In this document: piece by piece, positions 42,415-50,085 of the stretch | How positions within the stretch are numbered: position 1 is the stretch's first letter | Layout: every line of letters starts with the position of its first letter | Program-made: the position numbers and the translations under genes | The notes under the pieces: model-generated | Database searches by the model: none | The model's input: the letters and a program-made list of their open reading frames with translations, nothing else | What the model was told of the DNA's origin: nothing | Assembly: GCF_004310685.1 (NCBI RefSeq) | Contig: NZ_SISG01000001.1 | Span: forward strand, 620,001 to 684,000 | Length of the DNA stretch: 64,000 nt | Source: Glaciihabitans arcticus | Lineage (GTDB): Bacteria > Actinomycetota > Actinomycetes > Actinomycetales > Microbacteriaceae | Direction: 5' to 3'

Positions 42415-43776
42415 GTGATCAACGGTGCCGTGCAGCTTCCCCTCGACCTTGCCGAACTCTCCTTCACCGCCTCCGGCGACTCCCTCGTGCGACGCACGGT
42501 GTTGCCGAGCGGCGTGCGCATCCTGAGCGAGCACGTGCCGGGTGCCCGCAGCGCCACAATCGGCTACTGGGTGGCGGTCGGCTCCCGCGACGAGCAGCCG
42601 CACACCTTCGGCTCCACCCACTTCCTCGAGCACCTGCTCTTCAAGGGCACAAACTCGCGCACCGCTCTCGACATCGCCGTCGCCTTCGATGCGGTCGGCG
42701 GCGAGCACAACGCCATGACCGCGAAGGAGTACACCTGCTACTACGCGAAGGTGCGCGACCAGGACCTCGCGATGGCCGTCGAGGTCATCGCCGACATGCT
42801 CACCTCGAGCGTGTTGGATCGCGAAGAATTCGAGACCGAGCGCGGCGTCATCCTCGAAGAACTGGCAATGGCCGACGATGACCCGACCGACGTCACCAGC
42901 GAGCGTTTCTTCGAGGCGGTGCTCGGTGACCACCCGCTCGGCCGGCCCATCGGTGGCAGCCCCGAGACGATCCAGGCCGTGTCGCGGGATGCCGTCTGGG
43001 ACCACTACCGCGCCAACTATCGCGCCCAGGACCTCGTCATCACTGTTGCGGGAGCCGTCGACCACGATGTGCTGGTCGCAGGCGTCATCGACGCGCTCAG
43101 AAAGGCCGACTGGAACCTCGACACCGAGGCGTCCCCGGTAGAGCGCCGCGAGGCGACCGGCGAGACCATCCGCCGCGGCAGCCCGCTCGTCGTTGTGCAG
43201 CGCCCGATCGAGCAGGCCAACGTGCTGCTCGGCGTCGAGGGCATCGCCGCGACCGACCCGCGCCGCGCGACCCTCACCGTGCTCAACTCGATTCTCGGCG
43301 GCGGGATGTCCAGCCGCCTGTTTCAGGAGATCCGCGAGAAGCGCGGTCTCGCCTATTCCGTCTACTCCTTCTCGCCGAGCTATTCCGATGCCGGCCTCTT
43401 CGGCATCTACGCCGGCTGCTCCCCGTCGAAGGTCGGTCAGGTCTCCGAGCTGATGCTCGGGGAGTTCCGTGGGCTTGCGGCCGGCGGCGTCACCGACGAG
43501 GAACTGCGTCGGGCCGTTGGCCAGCTGGGCGGGGCATCCGCTCTCGCACTCGAAGACTCGGACACGCGCATGTCGCGCCTCGGCCGCAGCGAGATCACGC
43601 TCGGCGAGTTCGTGGACCTCGACGAGGCGCTGCGTCGCATCGACCTCGTTACGCCCGACGGTATCCGTGAACTCGCTGGGGAACTCGTGTCCCGAGAACT
43701 ATCGATTGCCGCAGTCGGCACAGTGGATGAAGCAGCTTTCGACGGGTTGGCAGAGTCGCCGGCCCTCGCAGAATAG
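42415..43776 (+). CDS. M16 family zinc metallopeptidase
   Basis: 453 residues from GTG 42415. Inverted zinc motif H69-x-x-E72-H73 in THFLEHLLFKG, with the distal zinc Glu in ERGVILEELAM. The C-terminal half has the R/Y pair region GGGMSSRLFQEIREKRGLAYSVYSF. Homologues of mitochondrial processing peptidase beta; the actinobacterial role is not established. It is followed 13 nt later by a histidine phosphatase gene, probably one operon. The usual order pnp-M16-dapB is kept but spread over 8 kb. Confidence 0.93.
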   Translation: MINGAVQLPLDLAELSFTASGDSLVRRTVLPSGVRILSEHVPGARSATIGYWVAVGSRDEQPHTFGSTHFLEHLLFKGTNSRTALDIAVAFDAVGGEHNAMTAKEYTCYYAKVRDQDLAMAVEVIADMLTSSVLDREEFETERGVILEELAMADDDPTDVTSERFFEAVLGDHPLGRPIGGSPETIQAVSRDAVWDHYRANYRAQDLVITVAGAVDHDVLVAGVIDALRKADWNLDTEASPVERREATGETIRRGSPLVVVQRPIEQANVLLGVEGIAATDPRRATLTVLNSILGGGMSSRLFQEIREKRGLAYSVYSFSPSYSDAGLFGIYAGCSPSKVGQVSELMLGEFRGLAAGGVTDEELRRAVGQLGGASALALEDSDTRMSRLGRSEITLGEFVDLDEALRRIDLVTPDGIRELAGELVSRELSIAAVGTVDEAAFDGLAESPALAE

Positions 43777-43789
43777 GACGCAGGAGCAC

Positions 43790-44392
43790 ATGTCGCACTA
43801 CCTCTACCTGGTTCGCCACGGCGAGCAGCAGGACGCCGAGCACGGGCTTCCCGACGGACCTCTGTCGCCTCGTGGCCGTCGCCAGGCCGAGGCTATCGCC
43901 GAAAGACTGAGCGGTGTGCCGTTCACCGGTGCCTGGCATTCGCCGCTGCAGCGCGCCGAAGACACCGCCAAGATCATCAGGTCCCGGATGCCCGCACTCG
44001 ACCTCCAGCCGTCGAATCTCCTGTTCGACTGCTACCCGAGCGGCCCCACGCCCGACATGCCCGCGGCGTTCAACTCCTTCTTCGGGGGAGTCACCGACGA
44101 GGAGATCGAGGCCGGCGAAGCCCAGATGGCCGACGCGATGGACGAGTACCTCGCCCCCGCCCGCGGCGACCGCCACGACCTGCTCATCACCCACAACTTC
44201 GTGATCGGCAACTTCGTGCGCGAGGTGCTCGACGCCCCCAAATGGCGGTGGCTCGGGGTGCACCAGGCAAACTGCGGGCTAACCATCATCCGCGTGCGCT
44301 CCGCCAAGCCGCCCGTGCTGGTCGTGCACAACGACCTCGGCCACCTGCCGCCCGAACTGCGCACCGGACTGCCCGAGTCGCAGCCCTGGTAA
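43790..44392 (+). CDS. Histidine phosphatase family protein
   Basis: 200 residues from ATG 43790 after AGGAGCAC. Phosphoglycerate-mutase-like fold: catalytic LVRHGEQQDAEHG (His near residue 9), SPLQRAEDTAKII (Arg), and second His in LLITHNFVIGNFVREVLDAP. The substrate is not predictable. Probably co-transcribed with the M16 peptidase. Confidence 0.9.
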   Translation: MSHYLYLVRHGEQQDAEHGLPDGPLSPRGRRQAEAIAERLSGVPFTGAWHSPLQRAEDTAKIIRSRMPALDLQPSNLLFDCYPSGPTPDMPAAFNSFFGGVTDEEIEAGEAQMADAMDEYLAPARGDRHDLLITHNFVIGNFVREVLDAPKWRWLGVHQANCGLTIIRVRSAKPPVLVVHNDLGHLPPELRTGLPESQPW

Positions 44393-44397
44393 CCGTC

Positions 44398-44417
44398 GGT
44401 CCCTAAGCCTGTCGAAG
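44398..44417. repeat. Short dispersed repeat motif (second REP type)
   Basis: GGTCCCTAAGCCTGTCGAAG directly after the phosphatase stop. This motif is familiar as a dispersed intergenic repeat in Microbacteriaceae (from memory); only one copy is seen here. It forms the end of the remnant ORF on the other strand. Confidence 0.45.
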
Positions 44418-44538
44418 CGCCGCCGCCCGAGTAGCGCACCGCGAGGATGATCCCGCCCACGATGGCGAGCGCTGAGTAGATGAAGCGGATGCCCGGCCCC
44501 AGGACTTTCTGGTTGCCGCGGGCGGACGTCTCTGCCAA
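44398..44538 (-). pseudogene. Possible remnant of a small membrane protein gene
   Basis: Minus-strand reading from a TTG gives LAETSARGNQKVLGPGIRF, then a convincing membrane helix IYSALAIVGGIILAVRYSGG. The frame then runs into the repeat and continues antisense to the phosphatase gene with no early stop. It looks like a small gene whose 3' end was replaced by the repeat. Low confidence: no good start or ribosome binding site. Confidence 0.3.
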
Positions 44539-44544
44539 CGGAGA

Positions 44545-44550
44545 TACGGT
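44545..44550 (+). promoter_or_regulatory. Leaderless -10 element (gene at 44557)
   Basis: TACGGT ending 6 nt before the ATG at 44557. Confidence 0.5.
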
Positions 44551-44556
44551 GGGACC

Positions 44557-44910
44557 ATGGGGGAAGTCGAATCGATGACGGTGAGCGCTGATGGGTTCTT
44601 TGATGAGTCGACTCACGAGCATCCGCGTCTCAGCCGATGGGCAGTCGATCCGGTGAAGCCCATCATCGAGGGCTACAGAGTCGGGCGCGTGGCCGAACCG
44701 TGGTTCACGCGAGACGACGCGCGTCGGGTCAGTTGGGTTGACGTCCCGTCATTCGACGAGCGCTCCGGCCGTAAACGCGCCGTTGCCGACTGGATCGAAG
44801 AGGAGTTCCCCGAGATCGCGGACTCGGCAGAGGATTCCGTCTGCTACGAGTTCTGCGCATATGAGGGTGACCCGAAAATCATCCTGTGTCAGATCAACTG
44901 GGCGAACTGA
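44557..44910 (+). CDS. Small soluble protein, unknown function
   Basis: 117 residues, acidic, no signal peptide or membrane helix; contains YRVGRVAEPWFTRDDARRVS and ends CYEFCAYEGDPKIILCQINWAN with three Cys. Lower GC and a different codon choice from its neighbours suggest an accessory gene. A correctly spaced leaderless -10 supports expression. The stop overlaps the end of the convergent acetyltransferase gene by 17 nt. Confidence 0.6.
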   Translation: MGEVESMTVSADGFFDESTHEHPRLSRWAVDPVKPIIEGYRVGRVAEPWFTRDDARRVSWVDVPSFDERSGRKRAVADWIEEEFPEIADSAEDSVCYEFCAYEGDPKIILCQINWAN

Positions 44911-45367
44911 GCGTCTTCGCGAACCAGTTGGTCGCGTTGGCGTTGTCGTTGTAGGGCTCGATCTCGACGTAGCCGGTCGTGCGGTACAGGTTCGCCGCGG
45001 CAGCCTGCGACTCGTTGGTGTCGAGCACAATGCGGGTGGCGCCCAGCTCGGCAGCCCGTCGCTCGAGCTCGGTGAGCAGCCGCTTGCCGAGGCCCGCACC
45101 GCGCATACGCGGCTGGATCCAGACGTGCTTGACCTCGAAGGTCACCTCGTCGACCCGCCGGATGCCGCCGCAGCCCACGTCGCCCTCCGGTTCCGACTCG
45201 ACGACGAGGAACGCGCCGTCCGGGGCCACGAACCGCGCCGGATCCGGGAACACCGTGCGATATTCGCCCTGGGCAGGCGGGAACGAGGCGCGACGGCTCT
45301 CGAAATATTCGGCGAGCAGCGAGTGCGCCGCATCCTCTGTGACAAGCGCTTCCCGGTACCGAACCAT
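44894..45367 (-). CDS. GNAT family N-acetyltransferase
   Basis: 157 residues. Acetyl-CoA-binding motif A: VWIQPRMRGAGLGKRLLTELERRA (R/Q-x-x-G-x-G/A), then IVLDTNESQAAAANLYRTTGYVEIEPY (motif B with the conserved N..A..LY). Substrate unknown. A -10 TAGGCT ends 6 nt before the ATG, so it is probably leaderless and divergent from dapB, whose -10 is 30 nt away. Confidence 0.92.
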   Translation of the reverse strand: MVRYREALVTEDAAHSLLAEYFESRRASFPPAQGEYRTVFPDPARFVAPDGAFLVVESEPEGDVGCGGIRRVDEVTFEVKHVWIQPRMRGAGLGKRLLTELERRAAELGATRIVLDTNESQAAAANLYRTTGYVEIEPYNDNANATNWFAKTLSSPS

Positions 45368-45373
45368 CTAGCC

Positions 45374-45379
45374 AGCCTA
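45374..45379 (-). promoter_or_regulatory. Leaderless -10 element (acetyltransferase gene)
   Basis: TAGGCT on the minus strand, 6 nt before the ATG at 45367. Confidence 0.6.
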
Positions 45380-45408
45380 GAACGAGCGGGCGGGCATCCC
45401 GAGCTTGG

Positions 45409-45414
45409 TAGATT
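45409..45414 (+). promoter_or_regulatory. Leaderless -10 element (dapB)
   Basis: TAGATT ending 6 nt before the dapB ATG at 45421. Confidence 0.6.
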
Positions 45415-45420
45415 TGACCC

Positions 45421-46155
45421 ATGAGAACTCGGGTCGCCATCGTCGGAGCATCGGGCCGTATGGGCCAGCTCGCCACCCGTCTCATCGAGGCGTCGGAGGA
45501 TTTCGAGCTCGTCGCCTCCCTCGGTTCCCAGGACGAACTGACCGGGATGCTCGGCGCCGACCTGGTCGTCGACCTCACCCTGCCTGCGGTGTCCCAGAGC
45601 ATCGTCGAGTTCGCCGTTGCGAACGGACTGAACGTGCTCGTCGGAACCTCGGGCTGGTCCCACGACCGCATCACCGCGCTCGAGCGAACCATCACCGACA
45701 AGCTGGACGTCGGCGTCATCATCGTTCCCAACTTCTCGATCGGCTCGGTGCTCGCCACGTCGTTCGCGGCCCTCGCCGCACGGTTCTACGAGTCCATCGA
45801 GATCATCGAGGCGCACGCGTCCACCAAGGTCGATTCGCCCTCCGGCACCGCCGTGCGCACCGCCGAGCTCATCGGCGACGCCCGCCTGGACCTCGGGCCG
45901 GTGCGCGCCCCGCACGCCGACCAGCGCGCCCGCGGGCAGCAGGTCTCGAGTGTGCCGATCCACAGTCTGCGCATGCAGGGCATCGTCGCCAAGCAGGACG
46001 TCATCTTCGGCGGCACGGGGGAGACGCTGACCCTCAGCCACGAGACACTCTCGCCGACCGCCTACGAGGCCGGCATCATGCTGGCCCTGAGGGCCACCCG
46101 CACCGCGCGCGGCGTCACGGTGGGGCTCGACAAGCTTCTGCCCGGCATCAACTGA
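45421..46155 (+). CDS. dapB: 4-hydroxy-tetrahydrodipicolinate reductase
   Basis: 244 residues. Second step of the diaminopimelate/lysine branch: reduces the DapA product with NAD(P)H. Nucleotide motif VAIVGASGRMGQ; VGTSGW loop; catalytic segment EAHASTKVDSPSGTAV. H132 and K136 align with the catalytic His and Lys of the M. tuberculosis enzyme, but the second His of the usual HH pair is Ala133. C-terminal domain FGGTGETLTLSHETLS. The stop overlaps the next ATG by 1 nt. dapA is 4.4 kb further on. Confidence 0.95.
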   Translation: MRTRVAIVGASGRMGQLATRLIEASEDFELVASLGSQDELTGMLGADLVVDLTLPAVSQSIVEFAVANGLNVLVGTSGWSHDRITALERTITDKLDVGVIIVPNFSIGSVLATSFAALAARFYESIEIIEAHASTKVDSPSGTAVRTAELIGDARLDLGPVRAPHADQRARGQQVSSVPIHSLRMQGIVAKQDVIFGGTGETLTLSHETLSPTAYEAGIMLALRATRTARGVTVGLDKLLPGIN

Positions 46156-46604
46156 TGAAGCAGACCAACCGGGGCCGTCTCGCGGTCATCGTGATGGCGG
46201 CATTGCTCGCGCTCTATCTCGTCGCGGTCATCCAGTACGCGATCACGCTCATGTCGACCGGCGAGGTGGTCGGTGTGGTGATGGGGATCGCGCTGCTCGT
46301 GCTCCCGCTCATCGGCGCGTGGCTGCTCGTGCGCGAGCTGCTGTTCGTGCTGCACGCCCAGAAGCTGCTCGCCCAGCTCGGCGCGGAGGGCGCACTGCCG
46401 GTTGACGACCTGCCGCGGATGCCGAGCGGCCGCGCGGATCCCGTAGCGGCAGACGCGCAGTTCCCTATCTATAAGAGCGCGGTCGAGGATGCCCCGGATG
46501 ACTGGCGCGCCTGGTTCCGGCTCGGGCTCGCCTACGACGCGAGCGGCGACCGCGCCCGTGCCCGTTGGGCGACGCGCGAGGCCATCCGGCTCCAGAAGAG
46601 CTAG
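46155..46604 (+). CDS. Membrane protein with a C-terminal TPR-like motif
   Basis: 149 residues, ATG overlapping the dapB TGA by 1 nt. Two N-terminal helices (about 9-30 and 37-58), then a cytosolic tail with WRAWFRLGLAYDASGDRARARWATREAIRLQ, a single tetratricopeptide-like hairpin. The same gene is often found right after dapB in Microbacteriaceae (from memory); its role is unknown. Confidence 0.8.
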   Translation: MKQTNRGRLAVIVMAALLALYLVAVIQYAITLMSTGEVVGVVMGIALLVLPLIGAWLLVRELLFVLHAQKLLAQLGAEGALPVDDLPRMPSGRADPVAADAQFPIYKSAVEDAPDDWRAWFRLGLAYDASGDRARARWATREAIRLQKS

Positions 46605-46614
46605 CCCCACGCTC

Positions 46615-47517
46615 TTACTTCCAGGTCGCAGCGATCGCGTCGTCGATTGTGCTGTGGCGGAACTCGAATCCGTCGTTCAGCAGCGCGCTCGGCACCTGCT
46701 TGTTGGCCTTGAGCAGCAGCGCGACTCCCGCTTCACCGAGCGCGGTCCGGATGGCGATCGTCGGGATCACGAGCGGGTGCCAGCGGTGCAGCGCCCGCGC
46801 CATGGCTCGCGTCACCTGTTCCGACGTTGCGGGCACGGGGCCGGCGAGGTTGACCGGGCCGCTGAGCTCCGAGGTGAGCAGGTGCACCAGCGCGGCGGCC
46901 TCGTCGTGCAGGCTGATCCACGGCCAGTCCTGCGTGCCCGGACCCATCCGCGAGGCGAGACCGAACTTCGTCGCGAGGGAGAGCGGTGCGAAAGCGCCGC
47001 CGGGACCGACGACGAGACCGGTGCGTGCCGTCACAACGCGAGTGGCGGAATCGGCGAGGTGCGCGGCCTGTTCCCACGCGTCGACGACGTCAGCGAGGAA
47101 CCCGTCACCCTTGGGGGCCGTTTCGTCCACGGGAATCCCCGGGCGGTCACCGTAGAAGCCGACGGCCGACCCATTGATGAGGACCTTGGGCGGGGTGGCG
47201 CTCAACAGGATCGCCTCGGCGAGGGTGGCTGTTGCATCCACGCGCGAACTGAGGATCTGCCGCTTGTACGCGCGCGTCCACGGGAAACGCGCGAGCGGCG
47301 CCCCCGAGAGGTTGATCACGGCGTCGACGGTGTCGAGCACTGTCGCGTCGATCATTCGGGATGACGGATCCCACTCGAACTCGTCGGGCGTCGTCGGCTC
47401 GCGGCGCACGAGGCGCAGCACGGTGTGCCCCTCGGCCCCGAGCTGGCGACGGAGCTCCGTGCCGATGAATCCGCTCGCGCCGGAGACGAGTACGCGCAGG
47501 GGCTCCGTCACAGCCAT
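46615..47517 (-). CDS. TIGR01777-family NAD-dependent epimerase/dehydratase-like protein
   Basis: 300 residues from ATG 47517, which overlaps the OsmC stop by 1 nt. Extended SDR fold: VLVSGASGFIGTELRRQL (NAD motif), INLSGAPLARFPWTRAYKRQILSSRV, LINGSAVGFYGDR (S..Y region), and a C-terminal DUF1731 segment PLVIPTIAIRTALGEAGVALLLKANKQVPSALLNDGFEF. Related to SulA/YfcH; biochemical function not established. Confidence 0.92.
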   Translation of the reverse strand: MAVTEPLRVLVSGASGFIGTELRRQLGAEGHTVLRLVRREPTTPDEFEWDPSSRMIDATVLDTVDAVINLSGAPLARFPWTRAYKRQILSSRVDATATLAEAILLSATPPKVLINGSAVGFYGDRPGIPVDETAPKGDGFLADVVDAWEQAAHLADSATRVVTARTGLVVGPGGAFAPLSLATKFGLASRMGPGTQDWPWISLHDEAAALVHLLTSELSGPVNLAGPVPATSEQVTRAMARALHRWHPLVIPTIAIRTALGEAGVALLLKANKQVPSALLNDGFEFRHSTIDDAIAATWK

Positions 47518-47942
47518 CAGGCGAGGCTGGCTTCGAGGGTGATCGGGATGCCGGAGAGCGCCTGGCTGACCGGACAGTTCTCCTTGGCAGCGGCCGCGAT
47601 CTTCTGAAAGTCCTCTTCGCTGATGCCGGGGATCTTGGCGCTCACGAGCAGGTGGCTGCCGGTGATGCCCTTGCCGGGCTCGAAGGTGACGGCCGCGGTG
47701 ACCTGCAGGCTCTCGGGCGGGGTTCCGGCGGTGGCGAGTTCGTTGGCGAAGGCCATCGAGAAGCACGCGGAGTGCGCGGCGCCGAGCAGTTCTTCGGGGT
47801 TGGTCTTGCCGGTTGCGCCTTCGGAGCGTGCGGCCCAGGAGACCGGGAACTCGGCAGCATCCGAGGAATCGAGTGAGGTGGTGCCGGATCCGCCGAACAG
47901 ATCTCCGAACCAGAGGGTTGTGGCTTCGCTGGTGACTGACAT
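47517..47942 (-). CDS. OsmC/Ohr-type hydroperoxide reductase
   Basis: 141 residues. Redox Cys pair C60 (AAHSACFSMAFANEL) and C123 (AKENCPVSQAL), as in OsmC; N-terminal EATTLWFGDLFGGSG. Reduces organic hydroperoxides using thiols. First gene of a two-gene unit with the SDR-like protein; two further redox-type genes (DUF4395 and thioredoxin-like) lie just upstream on the same strand. Confidence 0.92.
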   Translation of the reverse strand: MSVTSEATTLWFGDLFGGSGTTSLDSSDAAEFPVSWAARSEGATGKTNPEELLGAAHSACFSMAFANELATAGTPPESLQVTAAVTFEPGKGITGSHLLVSAKIPGISEEDFQKIAAAAKENCPVSQALSGIPITLEASLA

Positions 47943-47979
47943 GGTGTTGTCCCTTTCGTCACGCCCAGCCTAGGTCGCC

Positions 47980-48444
47980 CTACTGTGCGGATGCACCCTT
48001 CCTTCCCAGAATCCCTGCCCGCACGAGCAGTAGGTACAGCTGGCAGCCGAGGCAGTAGGCGAAGACGCTGTTGAGAAACGCTGCGATGAAGGCGGCGGAT
48101 GCAGCGATCGCTATTCCGAAAGGAACGCCCGCCAGCTGCAGCACGAGGCCGACGAGGGTGATGGCGAAGCCGACGCCCTGGGCGAAGGTCGGGGGAGTGG
48201 AGTCTTCGAGTTCGGCCGGTGCACCCAGCCGCGGCCTGATGAGCTTCTTGAAGAGGATGCCGTACGGGTGCCGCTGGATTCCCGCGAACGCACCCCACGC
48301 GAACAGGGCCACCTGCAGCGCGAAGATGATGGTCGCTGCGGTTGTGGCGCCGGCCAGTGCGAGGCCGATGACGACGAGCAGGAGTGCTGCGGTGATGGCC
48401 GCACCGAAGCGGGGGCCGCGCGGGTCGATTCCTGTGTTGCTCAT
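47980..48444 (-). CDS. DUF4395 membrane protein
   Basis: 154 residues with four membrane helices (about 14-33, 37-57, 88-108, 112-134). DUF4395 marks: GIDPRGPRFGAAITAAL, FKKLIRPRLGAPAELEDSTPPTFAQGVGFA and a Cys pair in AYCLGCQLYLLL at the fourth helix. It is often next to a thioredoxin gene, as here (9 nt away), suggesting thiol redox transfer across the membrane (inference). Confidence 0.88.
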   Translation of the reverse strand: MSNTGIDPRGPRFGAAITAALLLVVIGLALAGATTAATIIFALQVALFAWGAFAGIQRHPYGILFKKLIRPRLGAPAELEDSTPPTFAQGVGFAITLVGLVLQLAGVPFGIAIAASAAFIAAFLNSVFAYCLGCQLYLLLVRAGILGRKGASAQ

Positions 48445-48452
48445 GCTGGCTC

Positions 48453-48860
48453 CTAGGCTGCGGCGAGTATGCGGTCGAGTTCTGCATTGAGAGTTTCCGG
48501 TCGCACCGCGCCGCCGATTCGGGCCTGCACGGCACCGTTGTGGTCGAGGATCAGGGTCGTGGGTGTCTGCAGGATGTTGAACCTGGTCACGAGTTTCTGG
48601 TTGTCGACGACGTCGAGTTCGACGAAGGCGATGTCGTCGGTTGCGGCCTGTGACAGCACGCGCCTTGTCGCGGGGCAGTAGGCGCAGATCTCGCTGGAGA
48701 ACTGAAGCAGGGTGGCGGTGCTTCCGAGCGTTATCTCGCCGCGGCCGACTCTGCCGCTGCCGCGGGTGGCGCGTCCGTCCTGTCGCTTCCAGAGCAGGCC
48801 GAGCACTGTCGCTGTGGCGATGAGTGCGGCGAGGACGCCGGCGATGGCGAGAGCGGTCAT
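48453..48860 (-). CDS. Membrane-anchored thioredoxin-like protein
   Basis: 135 residues. N-terminal membrane helix (about 3-24), then a thioredoxin fold with C59-A-Y-C62 (SSEICAYCPATRRVL) and the cis-Pro stretch NILQTPTTLILD. By the positive-inside rule (basic WKRQDGR after the helix) the domain may face the cytosol. It precedes and is probably co-transcribed with DUF4395. TAGCGT lies 9 nt before the ATG. Confidence 0.88.
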   Translation of the reverse strand: MTALAIAGVLAALIATATVLGLLWKRQDGRATRGSGRVGRGEITLGSTATLLQFSSEICAYCPATRRVLSQAATDDIAFVELDVVDNQKLVTRFNILQTPTTLILDHNGAVQARIGGAVRPETLNAELDRILAAA

Positions 48861-48942
48861 GGTGGGTTCACGCTACGGCCGGTTTGGCCGCTTTTTCGGA
48901 GTGTGACGGGCTGTTACGTCGCCCTCTGTCGTTGCTTACGGA

Positions 48943-48948
48943 TAGTGT
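48943..48948 (+). promoter_or_regulatory. -10 element of thyX
   Basis: TAGTGT ending 7 nt before the GTG at 48956, consistent with a leaderless mRNA and with choosing this start over the GTG at 48947, which would lie inside the -10. Confidence 0.55.
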
Positions 48949-48955
48949 GAAGGCC

Positions 48956-49699
48956 GTGCCTGAAGAGACTGAGCCCCAGCCCATCGAGTTCCGTTCCGAC
49001 ATGAAGGTGGAACTGGTCCGCGCCAATGCGAGCGATGCAGATGTGCTATTCGCCGCCCGCGTCTCCACACAGGGGGAGAAGACCCTTGAGAGTGCGCAGG
49101 ATGCTGAGACGGATGCATCCCGCAGCAAGGGCCTCATCAACTATTTGATGCGCGACCGTCACGGTTCGCCGTTCGAGCACAACTCGATGACGTTCTACGT
49201 GCAGGCGCCGATCTTCGTGTTCCGCGAGTTCATGCGGCACCGCATGAACTCGTACAACGAGGAGAGCGGTCGCTACCGTCAGCTGAACGGCACGTTCTAT
49301 GTTCCGGCGCCGGAGCGCAACCTGCTGCAGGTCGGCAAGGCGGGCGCCTACAACTTCCTGCCGGGTACGCCCGAGCAGTCCGAGCTGGTCACGGCCGAAG
49401 TGCGTGCCACCTCGACCGCTGCCTTCGAGTCGTACCAGAGGATGCTCGACGCCGGCATCGCCCGCGAGGTCGCCCGAATCGTGCTGCCGCTGAACATCTA
49501 CTCGTCGATGTACGTGACGATGAATGCGCGCTCGCTGATGGCCTTCCTCTCGCTGCGTACAACGCGCGAGGGCTCGCACTTCCCGTCCTTCCCGCAGCGG
49601 GAGATCGAGATGGTGGCGGAGCAGATGGAAGATCACTTCGCCCGGCTCATGCCGCTGACCTACGAGTCGTTCAACGGGAACGGTCGGGTTTCGCCGTAG
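48956..49699 (+). CDS. thyX: FAD-dependent thymidylate synthase
   Basis: 247 residues from GTG 48956 (GTG 48947 is the alternative). It makes dTMP from dUMP with methylenetetrahydrofolate and FAD. ThyX signature RHRMNSYNEESGRYR is complete; HGSPFEHNSMTFYVQAPIFV and LPLNIYSSMYVTMNARSLMAFL complete the active site. Its neighbours dapA and rnj are the usual actinobacterial ones (thyX-dapA-rnj), here separated from thyX by a mini-element and a truncated gene. Confidence 0.97.
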   Translation: MPEETEPQPIEFRSDMKVELVRANASDADVLFAARVSTQGEKTLESAQDAETDASRSKGLINYLMRDRHGSPFEHNSMTFYVQAPIFVFREFMRHRMNSYNEESGRYRQLNGTFYVPAPERNLLQVGKAGAYNFLPGTPEQSELVTAEVRATSTAAFESYQRMLDAGIAREVARIVLPLNIYSSMYVTMNARSLMAFLSLRTTREGSHFPSFPQREIEMVAEQMEDHFARLMPLTYESFNGNGRVSP

Positions 49700-49780
49700 C
49701 GCTGGCGCTCGGGCCTGGCTCGGTCACGGGCGCGCCCGGGTGGTCTGCGGCTCCGTGCTGCGAGGGCAATGTTTGGACCC

Positions 49781-49975
49781 CAAAACGTTCGTGTTAAACA
49801 GGACAAACACGCGCACCATAAACAGGACGTCGCGTGAACCCGTGAACATGACATGGAGTGAACCCGTAACCAGGACCGCGGCAGTAAATCCCGCTTCACA
49901 ACCAGCGGTGTCGCTATCCCCGCGTCCTGTTCTTAAGGCGCGTCTTTGTCCTGTTGAACACGAACGTTTCCAGGG
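49781..49975. mobile_element. Mini inverted-repeat element (MITE-like), copy B
   Basis: About 195 bp. Left end CGTTCGTGTTAAACAGGAC at 49786-49804; right end GTCCTGTTGAACACGAACG at 49948-49966, one mismatch. Four AACAGGAC-like repeats on the left (about 49797, 49821, 49845, 49869) and two complements on the right (about 49924, 49948) are spaced about 24 bp. No transposase fits inside. The interior differs from copy A, so the two share ends rather than a common core. It fills most of the gene-free stretch 49700-50085. Confidence 0.75.
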
Positions 49976-50085
49976 GTGGACCGTTACCAGTACGACCGGT
50001 CCTTCACGACGTAAGCGAAGGCTCGACTTTCCACAATCTCCCGGCTCTCGACCTGGGCCGAATGCGTTCGGAGGACAGTCGATGT

